A stretch of 28,302 bases of DNA from a virus, in the IMG/VR virus record IMGVR_UViG_3300044535_001882, positions 1 to 28,302 of that record; one strand, written 5' to 3'. This document shows positions 7,791 to 15,109 of this stretch, one piece after another. Positions within the stretch are counted from its first letter, which is position 1, and every line of letters begins with the position of its first letter. The position numbers and the translations under genes are program-made. Below the pieces are notes generated by a model. That model searched no databases, was not told the origin of the DNA, and saw only the letters and a list, made by a program, of their open reading frames with translations.

Positions 7791-8933
7791 ATGTATTCAG
7801 TATATCAACCCTGGGATCCACTTAAAGTTTGTATTGTAGGGCGCAGTTATCCACCCGAATTTTATTCTTGGATCACTGTGCCTCACGTGAGAAATCTATT
7901 TGAAAAAATTGCAATTGAGACCGAAGAAGACTATCAGAATATAATAAAAAAATTACAAAATTTTGGAGTTGAAGTATTACGTCCAGACTTACCTGTTGCA
8001 ACATTTGTTAACAATATACATGTTCCTCCTCCTATGACTCCCCGGGACACTACTTTAATAATTGGCAACAAATTTCATACAATATACGGCAATGTTGATC
8101 ACACAGTAAAACTTTTTTATAAAAATGTAAAAGATGATTCTTGGCCAGAATGTAACAATCTTGATGATTTTTACAATCTCCCAATTCATATTCAACACGA
8201 ATGCAAAGATCAACACAACTTTGACCAACACATCACGTCACACAACCCGTATACCAATATTGTAAACCATGTTAAAAAACAAGGTAATCAGATTATAACT
8301 CCAGAAAATCAACATATCAACATCAACGGAGCTATGGTAACAAGAATAGGCAAAGATCTTTATTTTGGAACAGAATCCTACCACAACAAACTTGAGGATA
8401 TTGAAAAATCAGTAAGCAACCAATTTCCTGATTATCGAACTCATGTCATCAACACCAATGGGCACAACGATGGTGTATATTGCCCGGTTTGTCCAGGATT
8501 GATAATTAGTCTACGAGATATTCCCACATATAAACACACTTTTCCAAACTGGGAAGTAGTCTATCTACCAAATCAAAGCTGGGCCAAAGTAAAACCTTTT
8601 CTAGAGCTTAAAGAAAAAAACAAAGGTCGTTGGTGGATACCAGGATTTGAACATGACCATGATGTAATCAATGTTGTCGAACAATGGATGAGTCACTGGA
8701 CTGGATATGTTGAAGAAACTGTGTTTGATGTCAACATGTTGGTAGTTGATCCAAAAAATGTCATGGTATTCAATTACAATAAACAGGTGTTTGATGCATT
8801 GGATCGCTACGGCATCACTCCACACATTGTGCCTTTTAGACACAGATATTTCTGGGATGGCGGTATACACTGTGTAACCAGTGACTTACATCGACAAGGC
8901 ACCATGCAAGATTATTTTCCACAGAGAGGTTGA
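7791..8933 (+). CDS. Glycine amidinotransferase-like enzyme (pentein superfamily)
   Basis: The 380 residues follow the pentein pattern of arginine:glycine amidinotransferases, which move the amidino group of arginine to an amine through a Cys intermediate. Visible marks are the opening WDPLKVCIVGR (residues 8-18), the MTPRDTTLIIGN strand (82-93), the H-x-D pair H225/D227 in NGHNDGVYCPVCPG, and the C-terminal FWDGGIHCVTSDLHR with the likely nucleophile C361. Length fits the family. D189 in RIGKDLYFG is a candidate acidic partner. A GGAG ribosome site precedes the start. The DNA is more AT-rich than the structural genes, suggesting later acquisition. The acceptor amine is unknown; deimination or hydrolysis, as in other penteins, remains possible. 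Confidence 0.8.
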   Translation: MYSVYQPWDPLKVCIVGRSYPPEFYSWITVPHVRNLFEKIAIETEEDYQNIIKKLQNFGVEVLRPDLPVATFVNNIHVPPPMTPRDTTLIIGNKFHTIYGNVDHTVKLFYKNVKDDSWPECNNLDDFYNLPIHIQHECKDQHNFDQHITSHNPYTNIVNHVKKQGNQIITPENQHININGAMVTRIGKDLYFGTESYHNKLEDIEKSVSNQFPDYRTHVINTNGHNDGVYCPVCPGLIISLRDIPTYKHTFPNWEVVYLPNQSWAKVKPFLELKEKNKGRWWIPGFEHDHDVINVVEQWMSHWTGYVEETVFDVNMLVVDPKNVMVFNYNKQVFDALDRYGITPHIVPFRHRYFWDGGIHCVTSDLHRQGTMQDYFPQRG

Positions 8934-8934
8934 T

Positions 8935-9276
8935 ATGGATTTATACACAATTTGGGCAGACAAAGAAGGAGACATCTCGGACATTGACTGGGTCAACGGA
9001 ATGAAAAGTTTCTTTGATCATTTGGTCGACGAAGGCCGGATGGAAACTTACAGAATCACACGTTGCAAGATGGGGTTCCGTAGCATTGCAGACATGCCAG
9101 AATGGATGATCATCATGGAGTTCAAGGACATGGGTCAAATGGACTCAGCATTCCGACGTGTGGCACCTCAAAAGGGCGAACTCGAAATCAAGCACAAAAG
9201 TTTCAATCAGTTTGTTAGTGGCAACATTCAACATGCATTGTTTAGAGATTGGCCAGATCAAAATCTACATGACTAA
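8935..9276 (+). CDS. DUF6614-like small protein
   Basis: The start at 8935 follows an AGAGAGG ribosome site and lies one base after the amidinotransferase stop; the longer in-frame form from 8881 would lie inside that gene. The 113 residues (MDLYTIWADKEGD..., then FFDHLVDEGRMETYRITRCKMG and FKDMGQMDSAFRRVAPQ) match from memory a family of about 115 residues, mostly bacterial, that reads MDxYxIW...HL...G.I..WR..R.K.G and ends RDFPD (here RDWPD). The fold resembles a small ferredoxin-like alpha/beta domain. No function is established. Tight coupling to the amidinotransferase suggests a shared role. Confidence 0.7.
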   Translation: MDLYTIWADKEGDISDIDWVNGMKSFFDHLVDEGRMETYRITRCKMGFRSIADMPEWMIIMEFKDMGQMDSAFRRVAPQKGELEIKHKSFNQFVSGNIQHALFRDWPDQNLHD

Positions 9277-10273
9277 CTTGTTGTTTATTCCATATCATAA
9301 CACCGGTGGGCATTTTATTGATTGGTCATTGTATTTTGTCACTGGACAACAACAGTATGCAAAAAAAACCGGTCAGCTGGTTTCTATAGTACAAGATTTT
9401 AATGTAGTTGCCAAGAACTGGCATCAGCATCAGCCGGTCATAATTTATGGTTTTGATGATCTAAAAACCACACTGAAAATGCTAGATGATAGCAATACTA
9501 ACTTGTACGTATCATTGCTGCCACTACCAACAGCGGTAAAATTATTGTTTGGTGTGGATCTAACCAGTGCCACACCTGATCAAATGACTACCGCACACTC
9601 ATACGTGCAACAAGACTTTGAAAAAATGCTGCAATGGACACAAAATCAAGGGTTAATACCTGTTATTTTTGATTACTGCAAATCAGACTTTATGAGTATG
9701 ATTTACAACGATAGATACCCGGTGGATTGGACCAATCAACCACTTAACGATTCTTTTGGATTGCAAGAAATATATGAACGCACATTTTTTAGCAAAATCA
9801 CTGCAAAATTTGACCAACAAATATGGGATCAAAGAGAAAAGGCCTCTTTGATAGGGTACCACCCGATGGATTTTAAAGTACATCAGTTAATCAATCACTC
9901 GTTGGCACATCTTTATTACACCACTGATGATATATGGAATAATATGCCAAACATACTGTATGAAATTTGCACAGTGTTGCAGCTATCAATAGATCCAGAG
10001 AAGTTTGGCGTTTGGGAAAAAATATATGCACAATGGCGTACTGTTCACGATCCGTATTTTGGAAGACATTTTGATCGCATTATTGACAGCATTGTCAACG
10101 GGAATTACATGAGACTAGATCGATTCAAGTTAAATTTTTTCCAAGAAGTACTGATTCAAAACGCATTAATTACTCGACATAATTTAAATTTGAAAACTTG
10201 GAATCTGACTAAGTTTCCTAATAACACACAAGAATTACATAGTTTGTTAGAATCCAACATACACGTTCTCTAA
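9269..10273 (+). CDS. Unknown protein, possibly sulfotransferase-like
   Basis: The start is taken at 9269 (MTNLLFIPYHNTGGHFIDW), overlapping the upstream stop by 8 bases; a longer in-frame form would extend into the previous gene. The 334-residue protein opens with a hydrophobic strand followed by a Gly/His turn and helix (NTGGHFIDWSLYFVTGQ), which could be a nucleotide- or sulfonate-binding loop. Its C-terminal third (NILYEICTVLQLSIDPEKF, then WEKIYAQW) recalls the last helices of sulfotransferase-like proteins. These hints are weak and I do not assign a function. The stop overlaps the oxygenase start (TAATG). Confidence 0.6.
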   Translation: MTNLLFIPYHNTGGHFIDWSLYFVTGQQQYAKKTGQLVSIVQDFNVVAKNWHQHQPVIIYGFDDLKTTLKMLDDSNTNLYVSLLPLPTAVKLLFGVDLTSATPDQMTTAHSYVQQDFEKMLQWTQNQGLIPVIFDYCKSDFMSMIYNDRYPVDWTNQPLNDSFGLQEIYERTFFSKITAKFDQQIWDQREKASLIGYHPMDFKVHQLINHSLAHLYYTTDDIWNNMPNILYEICTVLQLSIDPEKFGVWEKIYAQWRTVHDPYFGRHFDRIIDSIVNGNYMRLDRFKLNFFQEVLIQNALITRHNLNLKTWNLTKFPNNTQELHSLLESNIHVL

Positions 10274-10818
10274 TGATTGAATCAACACACCATAGTTTTA
10301 TCAACAAAGACTGGTTGCAATCGTTGTCTGACGAATTGCTAAATGCTAACGGCTGGGTGTTTAGACAAAAATTTTGGCGGTATTATCTAGCACAAGGATT
10401 ACAGCCTTATGTGGAAAGCAATGCAGCAACTTGGTATCACAACCAGACTGATGCATTATACTACACCATGACATCACAGTGGCGCAAGTTGTTTGACAAA
10501 GTATATGATCTGGCAGGTTCCAACTTTCAACTCATGAGATATGCCTTGACTGGACAAACTCAAAATCAACAACCAGTATTGCACACTGATGTTAGTGAAA
10601 ATCTCAACGGCTGTTATAAAAGTTATTTGATATATCTCAACAACGTTGCCACACAAGGCTCTACAGATTTTGTAGTAGATAACAAATTAATACATCAAGA
10701 ACCGCCCGAACCAGGCAAACTGATTGTGTTTGACAGTAAAATTTTACACTGCGGTAATCCACCAACACAACCAGATTTTTTGCGATTAAGTATTGTATTA
10801 CACGGAATACACACATGA
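10273..10818 (+). CDS. 2-oxoglutarate/Fe(II)-dependent dioxygenase-like protein
   Basis: The 181-residue protein shows the double-stranded beta-helix metal site: H104 and D106 (PVLHTDVSEN), distal H159 (SKILHCGN), and R171 for 2-oxoglutarate (FLRLSIVLHG). A GSTDF strand near 129-133 and the turn PEPGKLIVFDS at ~146-155 fit the prolyl-hydroxylase-type layout found often in aquatic phages. Such enzymes hydroxylate peptides, nucleobases or small molecules; the substrate here cannot be read from sequence. It is the last gene of the plus-strand accessory row and is followed by the hairpin-rich noncoding stretch. Confidence 0.8.
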   Translation: MIESTHHSFINKDWLQSLSDELLNANGWVFRQKFWRYYLAQGLQPYVESNAATWYHNQTDALYYTMTSQWRKLFDKVYDLAGSNFQLMRYALTGQTQNQQPVLHTDVSENLNGCYKSYLIYLNNVATQGSTDFVVDNKLIHQEPPEPGKLIVFDSKILHCGNPPTQPDFLRLSIVLHGIHT

Positions 10819-11212
10819 AAGAACTGCTACGCAGTTCTGTTGATTTCACTTCGTTCATCAACGTGTTGTCTTTTTCAGTATCATCTAGATTAACTGGTCA
10901 TTATTCACCGTATGCACGGTGAATATGAGAGAACATCATCTGAGTAGTCCAGTCATCTATTCTAAAGAGATTGTTGTTTCCAACACGGAGGCGGTTGACC
11001 GGTACCCCCTACTCTAGCTTCACATATCAACGGAACCCTAGTGACCCGAAATAGATCCAAGTCCTATAAGCATGGGGTGTATCTTTTTCACAGAGCCCAA
11101 ACCATTTGCTGCCTTAAGTTAACAGTTGCCTTTGACGCCCAAGTCCAGACCGGGTATTGCACCGTTCCTCAATGGGGTTGGATCATGCATCCAACACAGA
11201 GTCGTGATTAAA
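10819..11212. other. Gene-free, hairpin-rich stretch between converging operons; possible structured RNA
   Basis: No plausible reading frame is seen on either strand in these 394 bases, an exception in an otherwise packed genome. Perfect inverted repeats are 10820-10827/10831-10838, 10839-10844/10857-10862, 10902-10911/10916-10925, and 11177-11183/11189-11195. A further 5-bp hairpin (10972-10976/10981-10985) has the loop GAAA, a stable GNRA tetraloop, when read on the minus strand. TTGGATC (11178-11184) could pair either locally or with GATCCAA (11054-11060), giving an alternative fold. I find no tRNA, tmRNA or RNase P landmarks. The stretch could be a phage noncoding RNA, a set of bidirectional terminators or a replication element. 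No hairpin is directly followed by a long T run. Confidence 0.5.
10902..10925. repeat. Perfect 10-bp hairpin with 4-base loop
   Basis: TATTCACCGT pairs with ACGGTGAATA around the loop ATGC. Flanking CAT/ATG and ACTGG/CCAGT stretches could lengthen the stem. No T run follows, so it is not a classic intrinsic terminator. Confidence 0.7.
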
Positions 11213-11605
11213 TTAAAGTTTAATATGATTATGATAATGCAATAGAAACGAAGTAAAATCTTTATCAAATAAGTCAATTGTTACAATTCCGTTGAATTTC
11301 CAAACAGTAGTAAAATTCATCGTGCCTGACTGACCTGGATTGTATTCGCACATTTGCAATAGTGTTTGTTGATTAATTTCTATATTGCCTAACCATAAAT
11401 TAGAAAGTTTAACAAATTTATTATTTTGATTATTGAGTATGATTGAAATTTTGTTTGGTAATTTTATTTTACAATTTATTTTTACAGGGAGATGGTGTAG
11501 TTGTTTTATATCGGCTAAAATTGTTTCATTCCTGTCTTGTACGATTATATCAACAGATTTGATATCTTGTTCAAATTCTAGATACAAACTCAGATCTGTA
11601 TTCAT
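11213..11605 (-). CDS. Small unknown AT-rich protein
   Basis: The 130 residues are mostly beta-strand-like, with alternating hydrophobic residues (VKINCKIKLPNKISIIL, then LSNLWLGNIEI) and an aromatic end (WKFNGIVTIDLF, LLHYHNHIKL). No catalytic motif or family is recognised. The DNA is strongly AT-rich. The ATG overlaps the stop of the B12-type radical SAM gene as ATGA, so it is translationally coupled and is the last gene of the long minus-strand operon. It might be a partner or binding module of that enzyme, which is inference from coupling only. Confidence 0.6.
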   Translation of the reverse strand: MNTDLSLYLEFEQDIKSVDIIVQDRNETILADIKQLHHLPVKINCKIKLPNKISIILNNQNNKFVKLSNLWLGNIEINQQTLLQMCEYNPGQSGTMNFTTVWKFNGIVTIDLFDKDFTSFLLHYHNHIKL

Positions 11606-12960
11606 ACTACTAAAAAGTTACATTCTTCGGTGCATACTTTTGTAAGTTCGTCATAATATGTTTTTCTTTCTGCTGGAGATATGTTTAACTCTTGATTAAC
11701 CCAATTGGTGCCAACTCCAACCTCTGAATCTATCTTTATAATATTATATTTGTTAGCATTGCGATATAATTGTGTACTAGGTAATAAACTCAACGGCGAT
11801 ATATTTAATTGTTTGATAGGGTTATTTGCAAAATGTTTTCGATCCCTAAACCATTGTTTAATAGTTTCGTAGTCTTCAAACGTTTCTGATGGATATCCAG
11901 AGATCATCAATAAGTTCACTGGTATATTATATTTTTGTGCCATTTGTAAATGATAATCAAGATCAGAGTTTTCAAAATGTTTTCCAAGAAGGTGGCGTAC
12001 TCGGGGTATTACACTTTCAACACCAAAAAATAATTGGGCATTATTTTGTTGAAGATGAGCCCACATTTCTTCAGGATGGTTGGTATGAGGACGCACAATA
12101 AACGACCCCTCCCAACTTATTTGTTCGCTTCTAAATTTTGTTTGATTATAATCTGCAATCTTAGATATTAACTTTCTGAACTCTTTGAGATTACCATTGG
12201 TTATACTGCTTCTAAAATCAAAATGATGAATATTGTATTTGTTGATCTGAAAAATTATCTCATCAAAAATAGAATCGGCTGTTTTATATTGAAACTTTTT
12301 CCATAATTCAATTACATCGCAAAATTCACAATTCCTAACACACCCTCGACTGTCAATTAATGGTATAGACGGTTCGCCGTACCAGTATAGATTGTAATCA
12401 GAATAATCAGGATATGGCAATTCATTTAAATTGTCAACTGGTTGCCAACTTGTAGTATTAATTCCTGGGTAATCTGTATTGCCCTGAATATACTTTACAA
12501 AAGATATTTCTCCGTCACCGCTAATATAGTCGTTAATTAACTTTGCTTTTTTTATTTTTTCAGCGTAGTTGAAATTAACTATGCCCGGTCCACCTATTAC
12601 AATTATAGTGTCCGGAACCATCTGTTTTAACAACGCACATAACCAAGTTGTAAATACTTGACAGTTATCGGCAAACAAACTAAGTCCAATAACTGTGGGG
12701 TTAAATTTAACAATTTGGGTCGCACAGTAATTCAACATTAAATTAATTTCGTCAATAATCTCATCATGTATGATTTGTTCGTAAAAAAAATCTCTTAGAT
12801 AAGGTTGATTCGTACTATTTTGAAATTTTAAAAAAATATCTACATTAAGATCTAATGCTATACTAGAAATGCCATGTAATGCCAGTGCAGATTTAAGCAC
12901 AGCCGGACCGGCTAATACTCGATTTGTTTCAATCAATGGCATTGATGCAATGACTATCAT
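11602..12960 (-). CDS. B12-binding-type radical SAM enzyme
   Basis: The 452-residue protein has the two-domain plan of class B radical SAM enzymes. An N-terminal Rossmann-like domain contains GGPG (residues 123-126) and SGDGE (147-151), both usual in cobalamin-binding radical SAM proteins. The radical SAM core has the cluster ligands C207, C211 and C214 in SRGCVRNCEFCDV, then the barrel with FFGVES and MISGYPSET. The classical base-off DxHxxG motif is not visible, so cobalamin may bind base-on or not at all. Relatives methylate or rearrange unactivated carbons in natural products, lipids and cofactors. The DNA is much richer in A/T than neighbouring phage genes (bases 12781-12840 contain 12 G/C), suggesting acquisition from another source. 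Confidence 0.85.
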   Translation of the reverse strand: MIVIASMPLIETNRVLAGPAVLKSALALHGISSIALDLNVDIFLKFQNSTNQPYLRDFFYEQIIHDEIIDEINLMLNYCATQIVKFNPTVIGLSLFADNCQVFTTWLCALLKQMVPDTIIVIGGPGIVNFNYAEKIKKAKLINDYISGDGEISFVKYIQGNTDYPGINTTSWQPVDNLNELPYPDYSDYNLYWYGEPSIPLIDSRGCVRNCEFCDVIELWKKFQYKTADSIFDEIIFQINKYNIHHFDFRSSITNGNLKEFRKLISKIADYNQTKFRSEQISWEGSFIVRPHTNHPEEMWAHLQQNNAQLFFGVESVIPRVRHLLGKHFENSDLDYHLQMAQKYNIPVNLLMISGYPSETFEDYETIKQWFRDRKHFANNPIKQLNISPLSLLPSTQLYRNANKYNIIKIDSEVGVGTNWVNQELNISPAERKTYYDELTKVCTEECNFLVV

Positions 12961-12965
12961 TTTAA

Positions 12966-13394
12966 TTAAATTTTATCTTTGATGTGTGATCCATGCACAC
13001 GTACTTGTATATGGCCGTTGTAATAATCTGCTGATTCCAATACTCGCCTTGCAAACTGTTCTCGGGCCTCAATGTAACTGCATTCACTCTTGCTTTTACA
13101 GTAGTAAAGTATTTCTCTGGAGAAGTTTTCAGTGCCTAAAGTGATTACGTCTGCGGTTAATTCTGGGCTTGACCCGTAGTACTCACGCCAGTCTGAGTCG
13201 ACCTTGGTGCGTATCTTTTTCCGCTTTTTGATGCCGTTTTTTTGTTTTACTGTCTTGTACGTTGTTTTTGAAAATTTTGCTAATTTTTTGCCTATGTACT
13301 TGCGTCCAGATAGATTATTTGTGATCTGATAAACAAATCCCACACATTCTTCGGGCAGTGTCTCAACTGGGGTGTCTTGATATCGCCATGTCAT
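12966..13394 (-). CDS. GIY-YIG family endonuclease-like protein
   Basis: The 142 residues carry the GIY-YIG signature: GFVYQITN at 19-26 and KYIGKK at 32-37 correspond to the GIY and YIG strands. Downstream come DWREYYGSS and an acidic residue in SYIEAREQFA that matches the catalytic Glu position. A Lys/Arg-rich insertion (KNGIKKRKKIRTK) could bind DNA. Free-standing GIY-YIG proteins of this form are common in T4-like phages, some acting as homing nucleases. It lies 5 bases upstream of the B12-type radical SAM gene and could have mobilised the surrounding accessory block, though that is not shown. Confidence 0.85.
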   Translation of the reverse strand: MTWRYQDTPVETLPEECVGFVYQITNNLSGRKYIGKKLAKFSKTTYKTVKQKNGIKKRKKIRTKVDSDWREYYGSSPELTADVITLGTENFSREILYYCKSKSECSYIEAREQFARRVLESADYYNGHIQVRVHGSHIKDKI

Positions 13395-13427
13395 GTGAGT
13401 TTTGGGGATTTGCCTTTTGTGTTATAG

Positions 13428-14018
13428 TTATGCCTTGTGTTCAAAGTTCACGTAAAAAGTTGCCTCTTCTATCACAGTGTTTGGGGACACTGCGGTAGCG
13501 TATCTTATAAAATTGCTGATATCTGTTAATGCTATACCGTTTCCAGTCCAGGTGGGTCTGCTACGGCTTAATTCTGTGTCCAAGCGATCGGGCGTGATCA
13601 GTGTGGTTCGGAACTGCACTAGATTTTGTTTAAATGACTGTGTGCCCTGCCTGCTGGCATGTGCTAGTGCAGCCTTGGCCACACGGTAGGTTTCAAATCT
13701 GGGTTCAGCAGCAACAATATGGTGCTCGCCCACTGATCCAATGTTGAAAATATGTCCGCTCTTGCCGGCGTCTTTCCACTTGTCGTATACTGCCATGTAC
13801 AAGTTTGTTTGCGCAAAGTTAGCCCAGGCCTCCTGCGGAGGACCATCAAATGCATTGTTAACAAACACATCATAATTCAAACTTTGTTGAGCAATGAGTT
13901 TGACAGCTTGTTCGTCGGTGATGTCCAAGTTTGTGGCCCTGCTGACACTGTCTGCACCAAATACATCCACTAGGTGTTTGCCTAGTCCTCGGTTACCGCC
14001 TGTTACTAACATTTTCAT
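13428..14018 (-). CDS. Short-chain dehydrogenase/reductase
   Basis: The start is taken at 14018 because it forms an ATGA overlap with the upstream stop; an alternative start at 14033 adds MGSIT. The 196-residue Rossmann protein has the nucleotide loop TGGNRGLG (residues 6-13), an NNA motif (VNNAFDG), the catalytic-type Ser in NIGSVG, and YRVAK as the Y-x-x-x-K pair. It is shorter than the usual ~250 residues but shows all active-site elements. It likely reduces or oxidises a small carbonyl/alcohol substrate with NAD(P). It sits directly after the SPASM-type radical SAM gene, suggesting steps in one pathway. Confidence 0.85.
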   Translation of the reverse strand: MKMLVTGGNRGLGKHLVDVFGADSVSRATNLDITDEQAVKLIAQQSLNYDVFVNNAFDGPPQEAWANFAQTNLYMAVYDKWKDAGKSGHIFNIGSVGEHHIVAAEPRFETYRVAKAALAHASRQGTQSFKQNLVQFRTTLITPDRLDTELSRSRPTWTGNGIALTDISNFIRYATAVSPNTVIEEATFYVNFEHKA

Positions 14019-15109
14019 CGTGATTGATCCCATACTTTTGTAAACTTTTCACCGCAGGTCATTGCACATTCAAACAGTCTGTTGCTGTTGTTGAATGATG
14101 CTGTAAGATCCTGCCAAAATTCATTGGCAAATATTTCTGGCAGTGTGTTGTGATTTATGTTCAAATTGTCTAGTCCATACCGTTCTAAAAATTCACGCAC
14201 TTGATTTTTACCATTCACGGTACTCAACGGGTTTGCGCCAGGCAATGTGCCATCTCTAAATCTTGCGTCATACAAGTTGTGATTGAAAAAATTACAAGGC
14301 AACACAACACCTTCGGCATTGATGGCCACTTTTTTACCCATCAACGCATCACACTTTATTAACGTGGTATTAAAATATTCTCCAACATCTTGATATTGCT
14401 GTTTGAGGTCAGGCAATGATTGCATGCTACGATTTTGATATTTTTCATCTCGCGGTGGCTCTAACACATAGTCAGCACCTGCTACAGGCCAAGAGTTCAT
14501 CTTGTTCATAGTGGTATGATTTAAAAATCTACCAGTCTTGCGGATCAACACATTGTGAAAGCCCAGAGCCTTGCCATACTGCTGAACTAGATCAACTTGA
14601 TATTCGTTATGCCGGAACACAATAAAATTCCACTGTGCTCGCCCACCTGCGTTGATAAATGCTCTTGCATTATCAATGACCTTGTTGTATTTTACATTCT
14701 TTCTGTACAAATGTAAAGTGTCTGCCAGTCCGTCAATACCAAAGTCTATCTGTCCATATCTGTTCATGATTCTGGCTATCTCTGCCCAGTAGTCAGGATC
14801 ATGTACTCCGCCATTGGTGTGTATGTACAACCATAGAGTGGGGTTCTTGCGTCTAAAGTCACGCAAGATGTCCAAGAAGTCTGGATGCATTATGGGGTCA
14901 CCATAGCTGCCACAGAAAAATACTTGTCGCAGGCGTTGACATAATTCTGCATCAAATGCCTGATCAATTGTTGCTCGTGGCAAGTGTGTAAGTGGCATAT
15001 AGGAATTGATACCTGTGCCCAAGTTGTTGCGTGGACATTGCGGACATGCGGCATTACAATATGTTGTAATCTCAATCTGATATTCATCTATGTTTGCAAA
15101 ATCAAGCAA
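14015..15109 (-). CDS. Radical SAM enzyme with SPASM/twitch-type C-terminus
   Basis: The 364-residue protein carries C18, C22 and C25 in YCNAACPQCPR, the C-x3-C-x2-C ligands of the radical SAM cluster, at the N-terminus as in SPASM proteins. The barrel has GSYGDPIMHPDF and IHTNGG. Further cysteines at C253, C272 (GVVLPCNFFN), C348 and C352 (FECAMTCGEKF) could ligate an auxiliary iron-sulfur cluster. SPASM enzymes often modify peptides or proteins, for example in RiPP pathways, but no precursor peptide gene is seen nearby. It overlaps gp46 by 8 bases and is coupled to the SDR gene, within the operon started upstream of gp55. Confidence 0.88.
   Translation of the reverse strand: MLDFANIDEYQIEITTYCNAACPQCPRNNLGTGINSYMPLTHLPRATIDQAFDAELCQRLRQVFFCGSYGDPIMHPDFLDILRDFRRKNPTLWLYIHTNGGVHDPDYWAEIARIMNRYGQIDFGIDGLADTLHLYRKNVKYNKVIDNARAFINAGGRAQWNFIVFRHNEYQVDLVQQYGKALGFHNVLIRKTGRFLNHTTMNKMNSWPVAGADYVLEPPRDEKYQNRSMQSLPDLKQQYQDVGEYFNTTLIKCDALMGKKVAINAEGVVLPCNFFNHNLYDARFRDGTLPGANPLSTVNGKNQVREFLERYGLDNLNINHNTLPEIFANEFWQDLTASFNNSNRLFECAMTCGEKFTKVWDQSR

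Noticed and set aside
10820-10875. Intrinsic terminator after the 2OG oxygenase gene
   Set aside because: The two hairpins are not followed closely by a T run; the CTTTTT at 10870-10875 lies 8 or more bases after the second stem.
10819-11212. tRNA, tmRNA, group I intron or RNase P RNA in the noncoding stretch
   Set aside because: No GTTCRA T-arm, acceptor pairing, tag peptide, intron core P/Q/R/S sequences or RNase P conserved blocks were seen on either strand.
11602-12960. Known cobalamin base-off motif in the B12-type radical SAM enzyme
   Set aside because: No DxHxxG is present in the N-terminal domain, so cobalamin binding is left as family-based inference only.
14015-15109. Viperin-type antiviral radical SAM enzyme
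   Set aside because: The extra C-terminal cysteines indicate a SPASM/twitch protein, and the N-terminal motif context does not match viperin.
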